Under the pieces are notes generated by a model. It was not told the DNA's origin. It searched no databases and saw only the letters and a program-made list of their open reading frames with translations. From NCBI GenBank assembly GCA_000969725.1, contig JXSR01S043146.1: a stretch of 30,102 nt of DNA. One strand, written 5' to 3'. A program made the translations under genes and the position numbers. Position 1 is the first letter of the stretch; each line of letters begins with the position of its first letter. Origin of the DNA: Ophiothrix spiculata (taxonomy: Eukaryota > Echinodermata > Ophiuroidea > Amphilepidida > Ophiotrichidae). This document shows, piece after piece, positions 18,881 through 29,919 of this stretch.

Positions 18881-20771
18881 AAGCATATTTATATGAGTTT
18901 ATGTTTAGATGTCAGTACCAAAATATTAAGCTTTGCAATTTAGTTAATCACACAAAAAGTTACGACCACTGACTTATGGTTATGTTTAATTAGACCATAG
19001 AAACAAATTGTGTTCCCCTTTTATGGTGACATGCGATGGGAAAAGTATAAAATCCCAAAACGTTCTCAATGATAACCTCCAAACCCTACCTTTTTACAAT
19101 GGATGGTTGTGACAGTTAATCTTAATTTCAGAATTGCTCATGCCTTCAAGAGTTATTTACAGCCAGTTTGTGAACGCATGCCTTACAAATACATGTTTTT
19201 CATCACACAGCGCATCGCTGAGTATAATGAAATGAGTACTGTTGTTATCATATGTGTTGAAAGCTGACATGGTGAGGGTGCCAAATTTTTATTTCAGTTT
19301 TTTAAAGTGCGCGAAAAGTGCTTTTAACACATATGAAAATTAAAAAATTTGATGGAGCATTTACTATTTTACAACAAGCACATAATGATTGCATTTTTGG
19401 AGCTTCCCCTGTACTTTGTGGTATATCAGGTGATTATTTGGGAAAATATGTACTTTACGAAATGGTCGTATCTGAAAAACGATCACATTGACACAATATT
19501 TTTTATTTTAGATTCGTTATCTGCACAAATAAGAAATCTACCAAATCTAAATTGTTCAGAAAAACAATGCATCTCTGAGAAAACCCCCAAAGGGGGAAAC
19601 TGTGGACTTGATGGGTTACAAATGATAATTAAAATATAGAATGAAGGGAAAACATTTCTGTTGCACTTACAATTGACATTAATTGAAGTTTCGGTTCAAA
19701 AGTTATTGTCGAAAAGGTAATTTAATGAAATGAAATGGCTTTCTATAGCGCTAATTCTTGTGTATTTTATTTTTCTCTCAATCTGTGATTTTTAACTTTT
19801 TATGATTCAAAAATCAATATATCAAAAAATAATAAAGAGTTCTCTTTTATAATTATTTGTTTAAATTCATGAACTTTTAAAAAATCCATATCAAAAGCCA
19901 ATCGACATTTCAAAAATATTGAAATGCCTGTATTTCGAACGTTAGTTTTTGATGACTTGTCACACGGAAACAGCTGTATCTCAAAATTTGTTTATCCTGA
20001 AGAGTAGGGAAAAAGCAAATTACAACGCAACAGATTTATGCAATAAACCAAAAAATATTGCAACTTTCACACTGGGATCTTTGATTTAAGGGGTGACATA
20101 CGGCCAGAGGGGATGATGATAATTATCGTTTCGCTATTCTTAGATAATGACCCCCCTCCCCCCCCCCCCCCAAACAGTTTCCCGAGGGGTTAATGACAAA
20201 AAATGAGTAGGAAACATCAAATTCAACACCAAAGAGCTTAAATTTGGCTTATTTATCAAGAAAAAGAGCGAGAAAACGTGGTGCTGAAAAAATGAAACAT
20301 AAAGAGCTGGAATGTTTCCGGGTCTGAATAATCGGCCTTTTAGACTTATCTACAAATAAATCGTTTATATTCTTAACCACATTTAACATCGTCCGAGTGA
20401 GGTGCAGGATTGTCGTTTTGACAAAATATTTCCATGCAATGGCAATACTCCTTTCAATTTTTTCCAAGAACAGCGCAATTCTGCCAATAGATAATAAATG
20501 CTGCAGCATTATATCTCTCGCGGATAATTATACGACCCAACAGTACCACGCTTTTTTTTTTTTAAGATTAGCTTTTTTAGCAATCCCTGGAAATCGTATA
20601 ACAATTAACATGTAGAATTTGGTGTTTTACGATCCAAGTGTTGAGTTGTGAGGGACAGACCACTCAAAAGGTCATAGAACTCTTAAAAAGTTTTTAATAC
20701 TTTTAAAAGGCTGTACAATACGTTTCAATTTCTTTTACAAACTTAAAAACTACATAAATAGTTCGCTTACC

Positions 20772-21300
20772 AAGAATTTGCTTATTTATTTTGTTGTTAT
20801 CCGCACGATCACTCTCTGGCACGATGATAGGTTTTGCGTGACGTTCGCATTTCGGCAAGCCTGTATAGGCCTATATGGATATAGCGGTTCAATGTCGTCT
20901 TTAAATTATTTTTGAGCCAATAATTTCATGTCTATCTTTGCATAAAGAAGAGATAATTTAAATAGAGCACTGCAGTTGTTACGGATGTTAGAATAAAATT
21001 AGAATATTAACATGTGCATAAAAAATACTCTGTTATTTATAAAATCTGGTTGCTAACAAGGATGAGAAGGGATCACAAAAGACTTAAACTTGGACAAATG
21101 GATGATCTATGTAAATTAAGATTTACGCATCTCGTTTCATTTTATGTCCAATATATGTAATTAATTAGGTTATATTTTTTTTAATTAGTAATTTTGTATC
21201 AATTATTGACGGATACGGGAATAAAAAACAAAAAAAAACCCAATATATTGTTCTTGTTGATTTTGACAAGTTCGTGTGTTTTGTTATCAATGTTGATATA
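20772..21300. promoter_or_regulatory. Probable divergent promoter region
   Basis: About 530 bases separate the ATG of plus-strand gene B (21301) from a strong minus-strand donor (TTG|GTAAGC, intron starting at 20770) that could close the non-coding first exon of the transposase-derived gene. A CRE-like TGACGT lies at about 20840 in the otherwise AT-rich stretch. No TATA box is assigned. This is inferred from layout. Transcript ends are not visible in the sequence. Confidence 0.4.
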
Positions 21301-21553
21301 ATGGCGTCTCAACAGGGAAAAGATTTGTTAAAAAGGTTGAAGGCGGATCGGATGAGGAAGCAGACGGAGGAGAAATCGGATGCAGATGATCATCAGGCGA
21401 ATTCTCCCGAATTTGTGGAGTTTGATGATGGCGACATATTTGATCCCGGTGCCAGCACTAGCAGTGCTAGTGTTAATACTGGCGATAACCATGATAACGC
21501 TGGCGGTGAATCGATAGAAGAACCACCATCCAAGCGCTCGAAGAAGGACACTG
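21301..21553 (+). CDS. Plus-strand gene B, first coding exon (unrecognised nuclear-type protein)
   Basis: 84 codons plus one base. The start is the ATG of ATGGCGTC; a longer reading from 21274 would need GTG. It encodes a basic helix (GKDLLKRLKADRMRKQTEEK), an acidic Asp/Glu stretch (FVEFDDGDIFDPG), a Ser-rich segment (STSSASVNTG) and a nuclear-localisation-like PPSKRSKKD. It ends at an ACTG|GTGAGG donor in phase 1, in phase with the exon at 26699. GC content and codon usage stand out clearly from the flanking AT-rich DNA. I do not recognise the family. Confidence 0.78.
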
Positions 21554-22046
21554 GTGAGGATTTGATTTTATAATAGGCATTGGACTACCCACTTAAATCT
21601 GCACTTAGTCCCACGATAAGATGACAGTGGCCCTATATAAATAATATAATATAAATTCCAGATTTTATTTGAAACATCAGACCAAGACCCCGAGACGAGT
21701 GCGAAATACACCGGTGAAAACATCGGGATAAGAGTGAAGGCAAAATGATGCGTCTCCTCCAGGGCCCGGATATTTACCGATTTAGAACCATAAAATTTAC
21801 AGTGATGTCTTAAGTTAATGCTTGATAATCTAGGAAATAAGTTAGATTTTTTATACATAAATATATAAAGACCTAGTGATGGGATTGATAAGAAAAGCTC
21901 ACAAAAAATGAAACTTTCAAAACGGGCGGTAAGCATTTGACGTATTTGTGTTGATCTACAGACGATTTAGTAAAGTGTCTGGCAACACTGCACATCTGCA
22001 TTGTACGTAGTATATATAGAAAAACCTTCCCCTGTATAACACGAAT

Positions 22047-22155
22047 GTTACGTGGCTCAGTGGTTAAGCGCGTCGGTGGTTAGTGTACCCAAGTTGACTG
22101 TTATAATATAGCGTCCGTTGCAGTGGTTCGAATCCTGGTCGTGGTTTTTTTTTTT
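22047..22155 (+). repeat. tRNA-like pol III unit with T-run terminator
   Basis: Box A TGGCTCAGTGG (22053-22063) and box B GGTTCGAATCC (22125-22135) are close to consensus, followed by a T11 run at 22145. The T-stem pairs poorly and the A-B distance is long, so this is a tRNA pseudogene or tRNA-derived SINE head rather than a functional tRNA. Confidence 0.5.
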
Positions 22156-22570
22156 CTCAATGCATTATCTTTCATTGTTCAAGCAAACATAGTAATATCT
22201 TTATTTCAGCCCTTTTTGCCGCATTTTTCAAATTTTAATTTTATGTTTTGTTGTTACATGTTTCATTTTTACCCTATAAGGCAAAAAAAAAAGGAACGAC
22301 TCTCAGCTTCCAGCGCGCATTGCCCATTAGGTTACAAATTCCTATTTTAGGCTAACCCTTTTTTTTTTAGGTTTACAGAAGATTTTTTTTGGATTTTTAA
22401 ATTTTTTTCTTACATGCACCGAGAGAAAAAAAAAAGAAAAAATTAGACCGCTAAAAAATAGTGGCCTAAATACGTAGGCACTAATAAAAAAATCCGCGTG
22501 CGCATAGAGCCTTATTTGACTTTAAAAAAACACAGTTTTTTTTCCTGATACCAGTATCTTATTCAAGATA

Positions 22571-23648
22571 CAGTGTGTGCCAATAAAAACGCAATATTTT
22601 TTTGTGATTTTTTTCTGAGAGGATTGGGCTACATGTAATAAAACCAATGGTCAGATGTTATGGTACATAATCCCAGCTTTAAACAGCTTTTTTTTTCATA
22701 AAACTTGAACGTGTAATATTGAAGTTACAACAAGTTCTGTGAACCCCTTCAAAATTGGGTTGGTCCGATTTCATGACCTCAATTCCATGATCAATAACCA
22801 AAAGTAGGTGGCAATCAAAACATTGACATCTAAACTTTTACCACTTACTTGCATTTTTGGTTCAGTGTCATATCAAAAGACCACTGAGAGTATCTAATCA
22901 AGCCAAAAAGGATGTGGGAATAATTACTACAATTGTAAGAAATAATAATTTCATTTGTTTTCGCTCCAAAATTTCATGTTCAAAGTTTCACCAATCTGGA
23001 ATGTTTAAATCCGTTTCTTGAATTTCATCTGGAGATGAACCAACTTATCATTATGTTTTGATTTAAAAAAATTATCTTTGATACGCAATGTCTTTTTCCC
23101 TCAAAATTTCAAACTGCCTCTGAGTGTCGCATTTTATCTATTTATTTTTATAATGAGAGGTTAAATAAAGCCTTCGAATTTTATGTTTTATTGTAGAGCT
23201 CGCACTGACTGAAGTACCATAAGTAAAACCAGGAAAGTTGAGACTGATGAAACTAATTGTCTTATTGCTTATAATTATTTCTTCAAAACGATAAGTTCTT
23301 TTATTTTCAATAAAAAGAATTGACCAGTAAAATATTTGAGCCACAAATAATTTTAAAATTAGTTTAATGGGTTAAATTCAGTGGAGCTAATGTCTGCAAG
23401 ACATATCGACCTGGTTTAACATGCATCATCCGATAATTAAAAATCGGACCATGCAGATTGAAATTTGTGCTTCATTTTTAAAATGCTGTATCCCCGGACA
23501 TGAATATCAGAATTGGACAAAACAAAGGTCATAATGAAGGGGAAAAGCTATATATTTTAATATCATTGTTGATTTGTTGAGAAAAAATGCCTGCTTATAT
23601 TTTAAATATTTTTGTTTTCCAATCTTGCGTTTTTATTGGCACACCCTG
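22571..23648. mobile_element. Mariner-like element, 1.08 kb, TA target sites
   Basis: Ends CAGTGTGTGCCAATAAAAAC and the inverse of CAGGGTGTGCCAATAAAAAC (one difference across about 26 bases) are each flanked by TA. This is the hallmark of Tc1/mariner insertions. No transposase frame or D,D motifs are readable, so it is decayed or non-autonomous. Confidence 0.82.
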
Positions 23649-24147
23649 TATCTTAAAAATAGCCACCTTATAAATCCAGCTAAGCAGAAAGATCAATAGA
23701 CCACCAACTTGATCTATTGTGTAACTTCCACCAACCAGAGAGATGTCTCTCTGCACCAACTTTCACAACTATACTCTATAATCAATAAACCAATATTCAT
23801 CATGTTCAGGCCAATAAAATATCTGCGTCTTCAATATAACCAAATTAATGAATTTAATTAAATTTTATCCTAGACCTGTAGGCCAATTTTTCTTTCAAAT
23901 TTTATTGTTTAGACAGGTAGATAAATAATTTTATTTGATTATTCTGAAAGATTTATATCCGTCTAAAATCTAGAAATAATTTTAAAATTGGTAAGCCCTA
24001 TATTGAATATTGTGAATAAGTGATTGAAGAGTCCATGGGAAGGGACCTCCGTGAAAAACGCGTAGGCCTATTATAATAATAGCACTTTAATAGGGTTTTA
24101 GACCTAAGGAAGCCGATGCAAAACTTCCTTTTTATTTTTGGCCTTGT

Positions 24148-24365
24148 TTTACTGCACTGTACAGTTTACTGCAAGAAACCGTGCAGTGCGGCATCGCAAT
24201 AAAGTTAAATATGTTTTAACTTGCGTCAACGTGCGGCAAGGTGCAGCAAATAATGATTGATATATCGGTAAAATTTGCCGCACTGCATAAAGTTGAAACT
24301 TGGTCTGTTCACGCCGCACTGCAGTTTAATTTCTTGCAGTACTAAACTGTGCAGTGCAGTAAAAC
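24148..24365. repeat. Foldback repeat, about 220 bp
   Basis: 'ttttactgcactgtacagtt' and the following 'tactgcaagaaa' pair with the inverse at 24331-24365. The loop contains many 'gtgcggca'/'gccgcactgc' words, giving an internally self-complementary unit. Confidence 0.7.
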
Positions 24366-24416
24366 AACGCACCGCACTGAGGTGCGGCGTACTTTAAGTT
24401 GTCTTCGTATCTAGCC

Positions 24417-24436
24417 CCCCCCCCCCCCCCCCCCCG
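24417..24436. repeat. Poly(C) tract
   Basis: An almost uninterrupted run of about 20 C. Shorter runs of C or G occur at 5180, 6617, 16646, 20152, 26011 and 29101. Exact lengths are unreliable. Confidence 0.8.
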
Positions 24437-25125
24437 CCCCGATAATCTTTTAAAATTTCCGCCCACGCCACTGCAACCAGTTTCAAACTATGATATATCA
24501 TGATATATTGGGCTTTAAAACTAAAAACTCGTTATAATTTTAATGAAATATTGCACCAAATTAGCCCCAAATTTGTTTAAAAACCGTAAATTTTTCGCGG
24601 GGCTTCACCCCCCGAACCATCATCAAGATTTTGCCCGTGGTCACTTCCCCCTTGCTTAGGATTGTAACCAGGATCCGCAACCCGGGGGTTCCCTGAGTTT
24701 GGTCCGATTTTATAAAAATTTAGTTGTCAATATCATACGAATTATTACTATTAGGCCAAATAAAAAAACAAGTTTGTTTCTGGTAACATGCTTGAAAAGT
24801 ATAATGCGGTACGCGGCATTTTACTTTTTATTTTTTAATTTTCGAAAATGCAATGCGATATGCGGATTTTCTTTTTTTCTTTTTTTTTTATCAAAAAAAC
24901 ACATTAAAAAATGCTCTTGGTTTCTATTGAAAAATGTGAGAAATGTGCTCATATTGAATAGCTGAAGATCTGGACCATCGGTAGTCAAGGAGTATCATAT
25001 GCCAAACTAAAACATAAGGGTTTTTTGTATACCTTGATTTCTTTGCTTTTGTGTGCTTCTCTGATGTACCTGTAAGCCAAATGTATGTGCAAATACTAGA
25101 AAAGAGATGGTGAATTTTATTTATA

Positions 25126-25782
25126 CGATGTTCAAAAATTGATGTACCCCCTCATTGAAAACGTATATATCTTGCTAGATAAATCAAGGGAAAATAATTA
25201 TTTCGTAATTAAAAGTTAACCTTGTCACTTTGTTAAGATTTTGGAAATGTCTTGCACACATATTCCCCTAGCCCTCATAAAATATACGACAGGTGCCCCT
25301 GACGTTACTTAAGGAGGCGGAGGCCTGAGGTCCTAAAAGCTGTTTTTCAACCCTTGTCTTGGATTTTCAACCGATGTTTGACATAAAATGTTTGAGGGGA
25401 TGGGATGGTCTTTTTGGCGTACAGTTGCCTATAGAATATTTAATATTTACATATTATTAAAGGTACAATCAAGAACTATGCAAGCATTCCTGATCATTTC
25501 AGTTTAGAAAATTATGCTCACACAGATCGTTTGTGGTATGGACATGGATAAGTTTAAGGCTGATCTCGGGAACTTCCGGTATAATCGATTTTCGCCAATT
25601 TACAGAAAATGTCATAAGTCAGGAATATAATAAATTGGTCGATTTAAATGAACTAAACTGTCATTAAAAGCTTGTAATGTTGACAAGACAGATATGTATA
25701 CCTTTGAACTGTATAACAATTGGTTTCTTCACTAATTTTATAATATCAGCTAGGGTAGGGGTACATCAATTTTTGAACACCG
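25126..25782. mobile_element. Mariner-type MITE, 657 bp, TA target sites
   Basis: Inverted ends CGATGTTCAAAAATTGATGT...ACCCC and inverse with a single G/A difference, both preceded or followed by TA. No coding capacity is seen. The interior is AT-rich with a 'gtacaatcaagaactatg' region. Confidence 0.8.
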
Positions 25783-26200
25783 TATACTTAGGAGTCATGC
25801 TATTGTAAATAATTGTAAAAAAGTACATTTTCATACCCAATACGTGTTAAGGCTACAGTTTCGCAACGAATACTTATTAAGGGTTGAGTTTCACGCACAT
25901 AGAGCCTATTAATTGTTAAGGGGTGCATTTTCAGAATAGGGAAAATACTTGTTTAGGGTGCTTTTTGAAACAATGTGGTCGCGCATGATATCCACTGGTC
26001 AATGAAAGTGCCCCCCCCCCCCTGGGATTTAACACCATTCAATTCACAGTTCTGCTATTTTCACTGTTCCACATCAAATAAACAACACACTGAGTGAACC
26101 AAATTCCATTGGTTTTATTGAAATGGTGCTGTGTGTTATGGAGAGAGCTTTAACCACCCTTTGGTGAAGATCTAATTTAACTAAAAATGCTAAAGGAAGT

Positions 26201-26592
26201 GGCTATACATAAGGCCGTCCTCCACTTAATTTTTTTTGAAGTCTATATGCAGGAGTCAGGACCAGTTTTAACCAAATTTGGTAGATGTGACACATGATTA
26301 ATAACAATATCGACTATACATACATTTCACGAAATTCGAATTCTAATCATGTACTGTTGCCATGGAAATGTGTCATTTTCCTCAGATTTGGTAAAAAATG
26401 GCCTACTTCAGCCATCATACACTTGTTTTCAACCAAATTCGATAGGTGTAATACACAATTAATACCAAATTCGATTATCTATAAATTTCACGAAATTCGA
26501 GTTCCCGGGTTCGAGTTCTCATCATGTTCTGTTGCCACGGTCATGCGTATAGTCTTTACAAAATTAAATGCAGGACGGTCATGCGCATAGCC
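26201..26592. mobile_element. Inverted-repeat element with internal duplication
   Basis: 'ggctatacataaggccgtcc' (26201-26220) is matched in inverse by 'aggacggtcatgcgcatagcc' (26572-26592). Inside, a block starting 'aaccaaatt' and ending 'tgttgccaygg' is present twice (about 26270-26363 and 26431-26540). It ends about 100 bases upstream of exon 2 of gene B. Confidence 0.55.
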
Positions 26593-26698
26593 ATGGCCTT
26601 AATTAAAATACACTAATAAACGAGAACACTGAAAATGTTTGGCTAATATTAAAAATATATATTTATTATTATTGTTCCTGTTTTGTTTCTTTTTATAG

Positions 26699-26859
26699 AC
26701 TTGCTTCAAAGGATTCTGGAAACTCAACGGTTAATCATCAGTAACCAGACATCCATCAAAACCCAGTTAAAACAGATTTCATTCGAAACCAAAACATTAT
26801 CAAGACGGTTAGATAGATATGAAGAGAAGACGTACAGTTTTAAGGATTCGACTATTTAT
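26699..26859 (+). CDS. Plus-strand gene B, coding exon 2 (coiled coil)
   Basis: 161 bases after acceptor TTTTTATAG, phase 1 in and 0 out (donor TAT|GTACGT). Encodes LLQRILETQRLIISNQTSIK, then TQLKQISFETKTLSRRLDRY. Leu/Ile/Phe recur at heptad spacing with charged and Gln residues between, a typical coiled coil for dimerisation. The 5.1-kb intron before it is full of transposons. Confidence 0.75.
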
Positions 26860-27040
26860 GTACGTGTTGATAGCATAAGTGCATGTTTTAACCTTTTTCT
26901 TATCTTAATCATCTAAACTAGGTTGCTGATATCACAGAAAATTAAAGGGACTGGCCTAGATTCTTCCCACTAATTTTCTACCTGCATATTTTTTTACTTG
27001 AATCGATAGAACATGTTTATACATTGTGTAATAATATATA

Positions 27041-28141
27041 CCTAGGGAGCAAAACCCCATTTTAGGGGTAAAACTGCAACGAGAAATTATTTTAATGTGC
27101 CATATCTATTTAGCAGAGATGGAAGTATGTATCACTGAAAAAGCCTGAAACTTTCAAAAAATCCTGAAAATGCGCTGAAATTTTGGCAAAAAAGCTGAAA
27201 AGAGGGTTGAAAATATATAGAAATGCATACATTTGGAGTAATAAAAAACATGAAATCGGGTTAAAACAGGAAAACTGGCATCTCTGATTTAGGTTCTCTG
27301 GACCATAGGTAACAACACTAGGGTGCACACAAAATCAGTCACCTGCACGGGACCCTGCAAGAGGGGGGGTAAAAGTCATTGCAGGGGGCAGGCTTCAAAA
27401 TTGGTCATAAGGAGGCAGAAAAAGTATACTTTGACCCATATCTGATGAAGAGTTTTTGAGATACAAACGAAAGCATGAAAGGTGATTACAGGGGTCACAT
27501 GTTGGGCCTATGGTAGTCAAAAATTTTTAAAGTGTAGGATTTTGTTTAAAATGGTTTCAAATTGTTCGTCTTGCAAAACTGTCTACATAACGTAATATTT
27601 TCCAACGTCTTCGATCAATCGTTTCTATGGTATCAAGAAAGAAACATTTTTTCAAATTGGTGCATATACATGAAATAACAAAAACTTTATATCGACCTGT
27701 AACCATAGCAACGGTTGATCGTAGACGTTTGAAAATATTACTTAGTACAGACACTTTTGCAAGACCAACAATTTGAGACCATTCTGAATAAAATCGAACA
27801 TTTTTAAAAAATTTGACTCCCATATACCCATCTCTTGACCCTTGATTTGACCTTTCATGTTTTCGGATATAACTCTTGAAGCATTCATCGAAGATGGGTC
27901 AAAGTATACATTTTCTGGTTCGTTATAATGAGAGGAACATGTTAGAATGGTTTTGGACAAGATTTGACCAATTTTAAAAATTGCCCCCTGTGATGACTTT
28001 TACCCCCCTCCTGTATGGTTCTGTGCAACAGTATGATTTTGTGTCCACCCTAGCGATGTTACCTACAGTCCATAGCACCCATCTAGATAGGACACATAAA
28101 AATAATTTCTGGTTGCAAGTAAACCTGTTTTGCTCCCTAGG
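27041..28141. mobile_element. Foldback-type element, 1.1 kb, with nested MITE
   Basis: 15-base perfect ends CCTAGGGAGCAAAAC...GTTTTGCTCCCTAGG are flanked by TA. Long inner arms pair: 27309-27337 with 28035-28063 (26 of 29 bases) and 27360-27379 with 27993-28011. The left arm is interrupted by the MITE at 27114-27286. The centre shares 'gcaaaactgtctac' and 'cctgtaaccatagcaa' with 16740-16930. Confidence 0.75.
27114..27286. mobile_element. CAGRGATG-MITE copy C, TSD ATTTAG
   Basis: Ends CAGAGATGGAAGT and inverse of CAGAGATGCCAGT are flanked by ATTTAG on both sides (27108-27113, 27287-27292). Inserted in the left arm of the foldback element, so it is younger than that element. Confidence 0.82.
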
Positions 28142-28843
28142 TAATAACCTGCAAGTGGTTTTCCATAATTTTGAGAAACATTGGAGAAAATAGCAATTCT
28201 TCACCTTCTTTAATTTTTGTCCCCGGTGACAAAAAGTGGTGTGAAAACAGTGTTTCTAGTTTAAAAACTGATAAAAATCTTGTTTCTACATTTGTGATGG
28301 CCAAACAAATTATTTTTGATGAAATTATTTCCCTTTAAATATGTTTTAAATTATCTCCATGAGCTTTGTTTGATCTTTTATCTGGTAAATCCATCTGAGG
28401 TACAAAAGTTAGGATATAGGAAACACACCACCATCAAAGAATGATATATTGCAAATTAATTCTCTCTCAATTTGAGCCATTTGTGTGTAGATTTTTGCAC
28501 TTTTTTGGTATCTACTATACGTTTAAGCTTTGTTTAGAGCATTTCTATAAATATTTAATTCTAGGTGTAATCTAGGCTAGTCAATTTAAAGGCAGGAACA
28601 ATTCAACAAAAAGGTTTCGATCTGTCTATTTAGTTAAACACACTTATTGGCTAAATGAGCTATCTCAACAATATGAAGTATTCAACTTGTCTAATATTTT
28701 CTGTGATAACTCATGAACACTCCACACAACACTGAGAATAACTTGGTAGTATCTACTAATTGATAAAGACAAACTGTAACTTAATACCACCAAAAAAGTA
28801 AGACTATCTTCATCTTTAATAGATTTTTTATTCCATCTTTTAG
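28142..28843. other. Intron sequence of gene B, nothing recognised
   Basis: AT-rich, no paired repeats or coding signal noted, ending at the acceptor of exon 3. Confidence 0.4.
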
Positions 28844-28930
28844 GAGCCAGCTCGAGCCTTTATGCGTTTGAACTACGTGAAAAGAGGACGTTTAGCTACT
28901 GATCAGTTGTATGTGGCTGATGAGTATGAT
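28844..28930 (+). CDS. Plus-strand gene B, coding exon 3
   Basis: 29 codons, phase 0 on both sides (acceptor CTTTTAG, donor GAT|GTAAGT). Encodes EPARAFMRLNYVKRGRLATD and QLYVADEYD. Basic at the start and acidic at the end, with no domain I recognise. Confidence 0.75.
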
Positions 28931-29469
28931 GTAAGTAACAGTAAATAGCTCTCCTAAAACAAACCCTGATACATACAGATTCAAATCAATTCTATCTCTA
29001 GAGTTTGAGTCATTCAACCAATTACAAGCTGCTTTTCTTAAAAGTGTAGGTTCTGATCACATTTTCATTCACAGGGCACAACCTAAAGTATTGCAATAGT
29101 GCCCCCCCCCCCCTAACGACGGGTTGACAAAGGTCCAGCATAATGGCGGATTGAAAGCTCCCCAAAATGAGCAAATTTTCTTGTTGTGTGTAAACACTAT
29201 TTATCATATCATGTCATCACCAAAACAACTAAGTTTTTTCAAATGTGATGAACCTCCACCTTTTTTCTTCACCGAATGTTCAAAATATTCAACCATCATG
29301 GCCAAAAGATCTGACAAACAAATGAAAAGCAGTATGTGTATTGCACCTATATATTGCAAGTTGTTTTCCCCATACAAATGTGGAGACCAATATTACTTTT
29401 TCATAAATTGTGGGAAAATTTACTACACAAAACAAAGTTTTTACAATGGGAATGGAATACAGTGTAATA

Positions 29470-29648
29470 GACCATATCTATAATTGACATACTCCCGCCA
29501 TTGACGGGGTAAATCCACAGAACAGGACGAGGGATCAGAACTCAGCCAAGTATGATAAGTACACTACTTTCTCTTAGTTCCGTTCCCTGTCGGATTCCGT
29601 GGATTTACTCCATCAACAACGGGAGTATGTCAATTATAGATTATGGTC
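29470..29648. mobile_element. Hairpin MITE, about 180 bp
   Basis: Nearly 50 bases at each end (starting GACCATATCTATAATTGACA) pair with few mismatches around a loop of about 80 bases. It lies 105 bases upstream of exon 4 of gene B. Confidence 0.8.
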
Positions 29649-29752
29649 GATACAAAAATGATGTTTTAGGTTATAGTTCTACAACACTATTTTCACATAA
29701 ATTTTCAGAAATAAACATTTTATATCATTATTCATGTTATTATCATTTTTAG

Positions 29753-29881
29753 GATGAAATTAGAGAATTGGCAGATTCAGAATCAACCCGTTCAAGTGTA
29801 CCGAGCTTACACGTACAGGCTATTATAAGAGAGGCAGAGAAAGCAACTCACCGCCAATGGCGAAACGAGGAATTGAAGAAG
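29753..29881 (+). CDS. Plus-strand gene B, coding exon 4 (gene continues past the window)
   Basis: 43 codons, phase 0 on both sides (acceptor ATTTTTAG, donor AAG|GTAATC). Encodes DEIRELADSESTRSSVPSLH, then VQAIIREAEKATHRQWRNEE and LKK. A strongly charged helical stretch, with further exons outside the window. Together the four exons give 210 residues of N-terminus. Confidence 0.75.
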
Positions 29882-29919
29882 GTAATCATAATTCACAAAT
29901 TTATGTATAGGCCTACATG

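Larger units (their letters stand above)
17986..20770. other. Non-coding stretch, probably first intron of the minus-strand gene
   Basis: Bounded by the acceptor before the ATG exon and the donor at 20770. It contains a degenerate direct repeat (about 18365-18450 versus 18540-18630), a retrotransposon remnant, and a C-rich run near 20152-20171. No convincing exon is seen in it. Confidence 0.4.
21554..26698. other. First intron of plus-strand gene B (5.1 kb), transposon-filled
   Basis: Bounded by GTGAGG and TTTTTATAG in matching phase. It contains a tRNA-like unit, two TA-flanked mariner-like elements, a foldback repeat, C/G homopolymers and a duplicated inverted-repeat element, each listed separately. 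No additional exon is convincing. Confidence 0.6.

Noticed and set aside
19349..19639. 96-codon plus-strand open frame
   Set aside because: AT-rich composition, no splice support, no recognisable motif; probably chance.
21274..21300. Longer N-terminus for gene B (nine extra residues)
   Set aside because: It would have to start at GTG; the ATG at 21301 is the natural eukaryotic start.
27557..28204. Several 70-90 codon frames on both strands
   Set aside because: They lie wholly within the foldback element, where long frames on both strands reflect its inverted structure.
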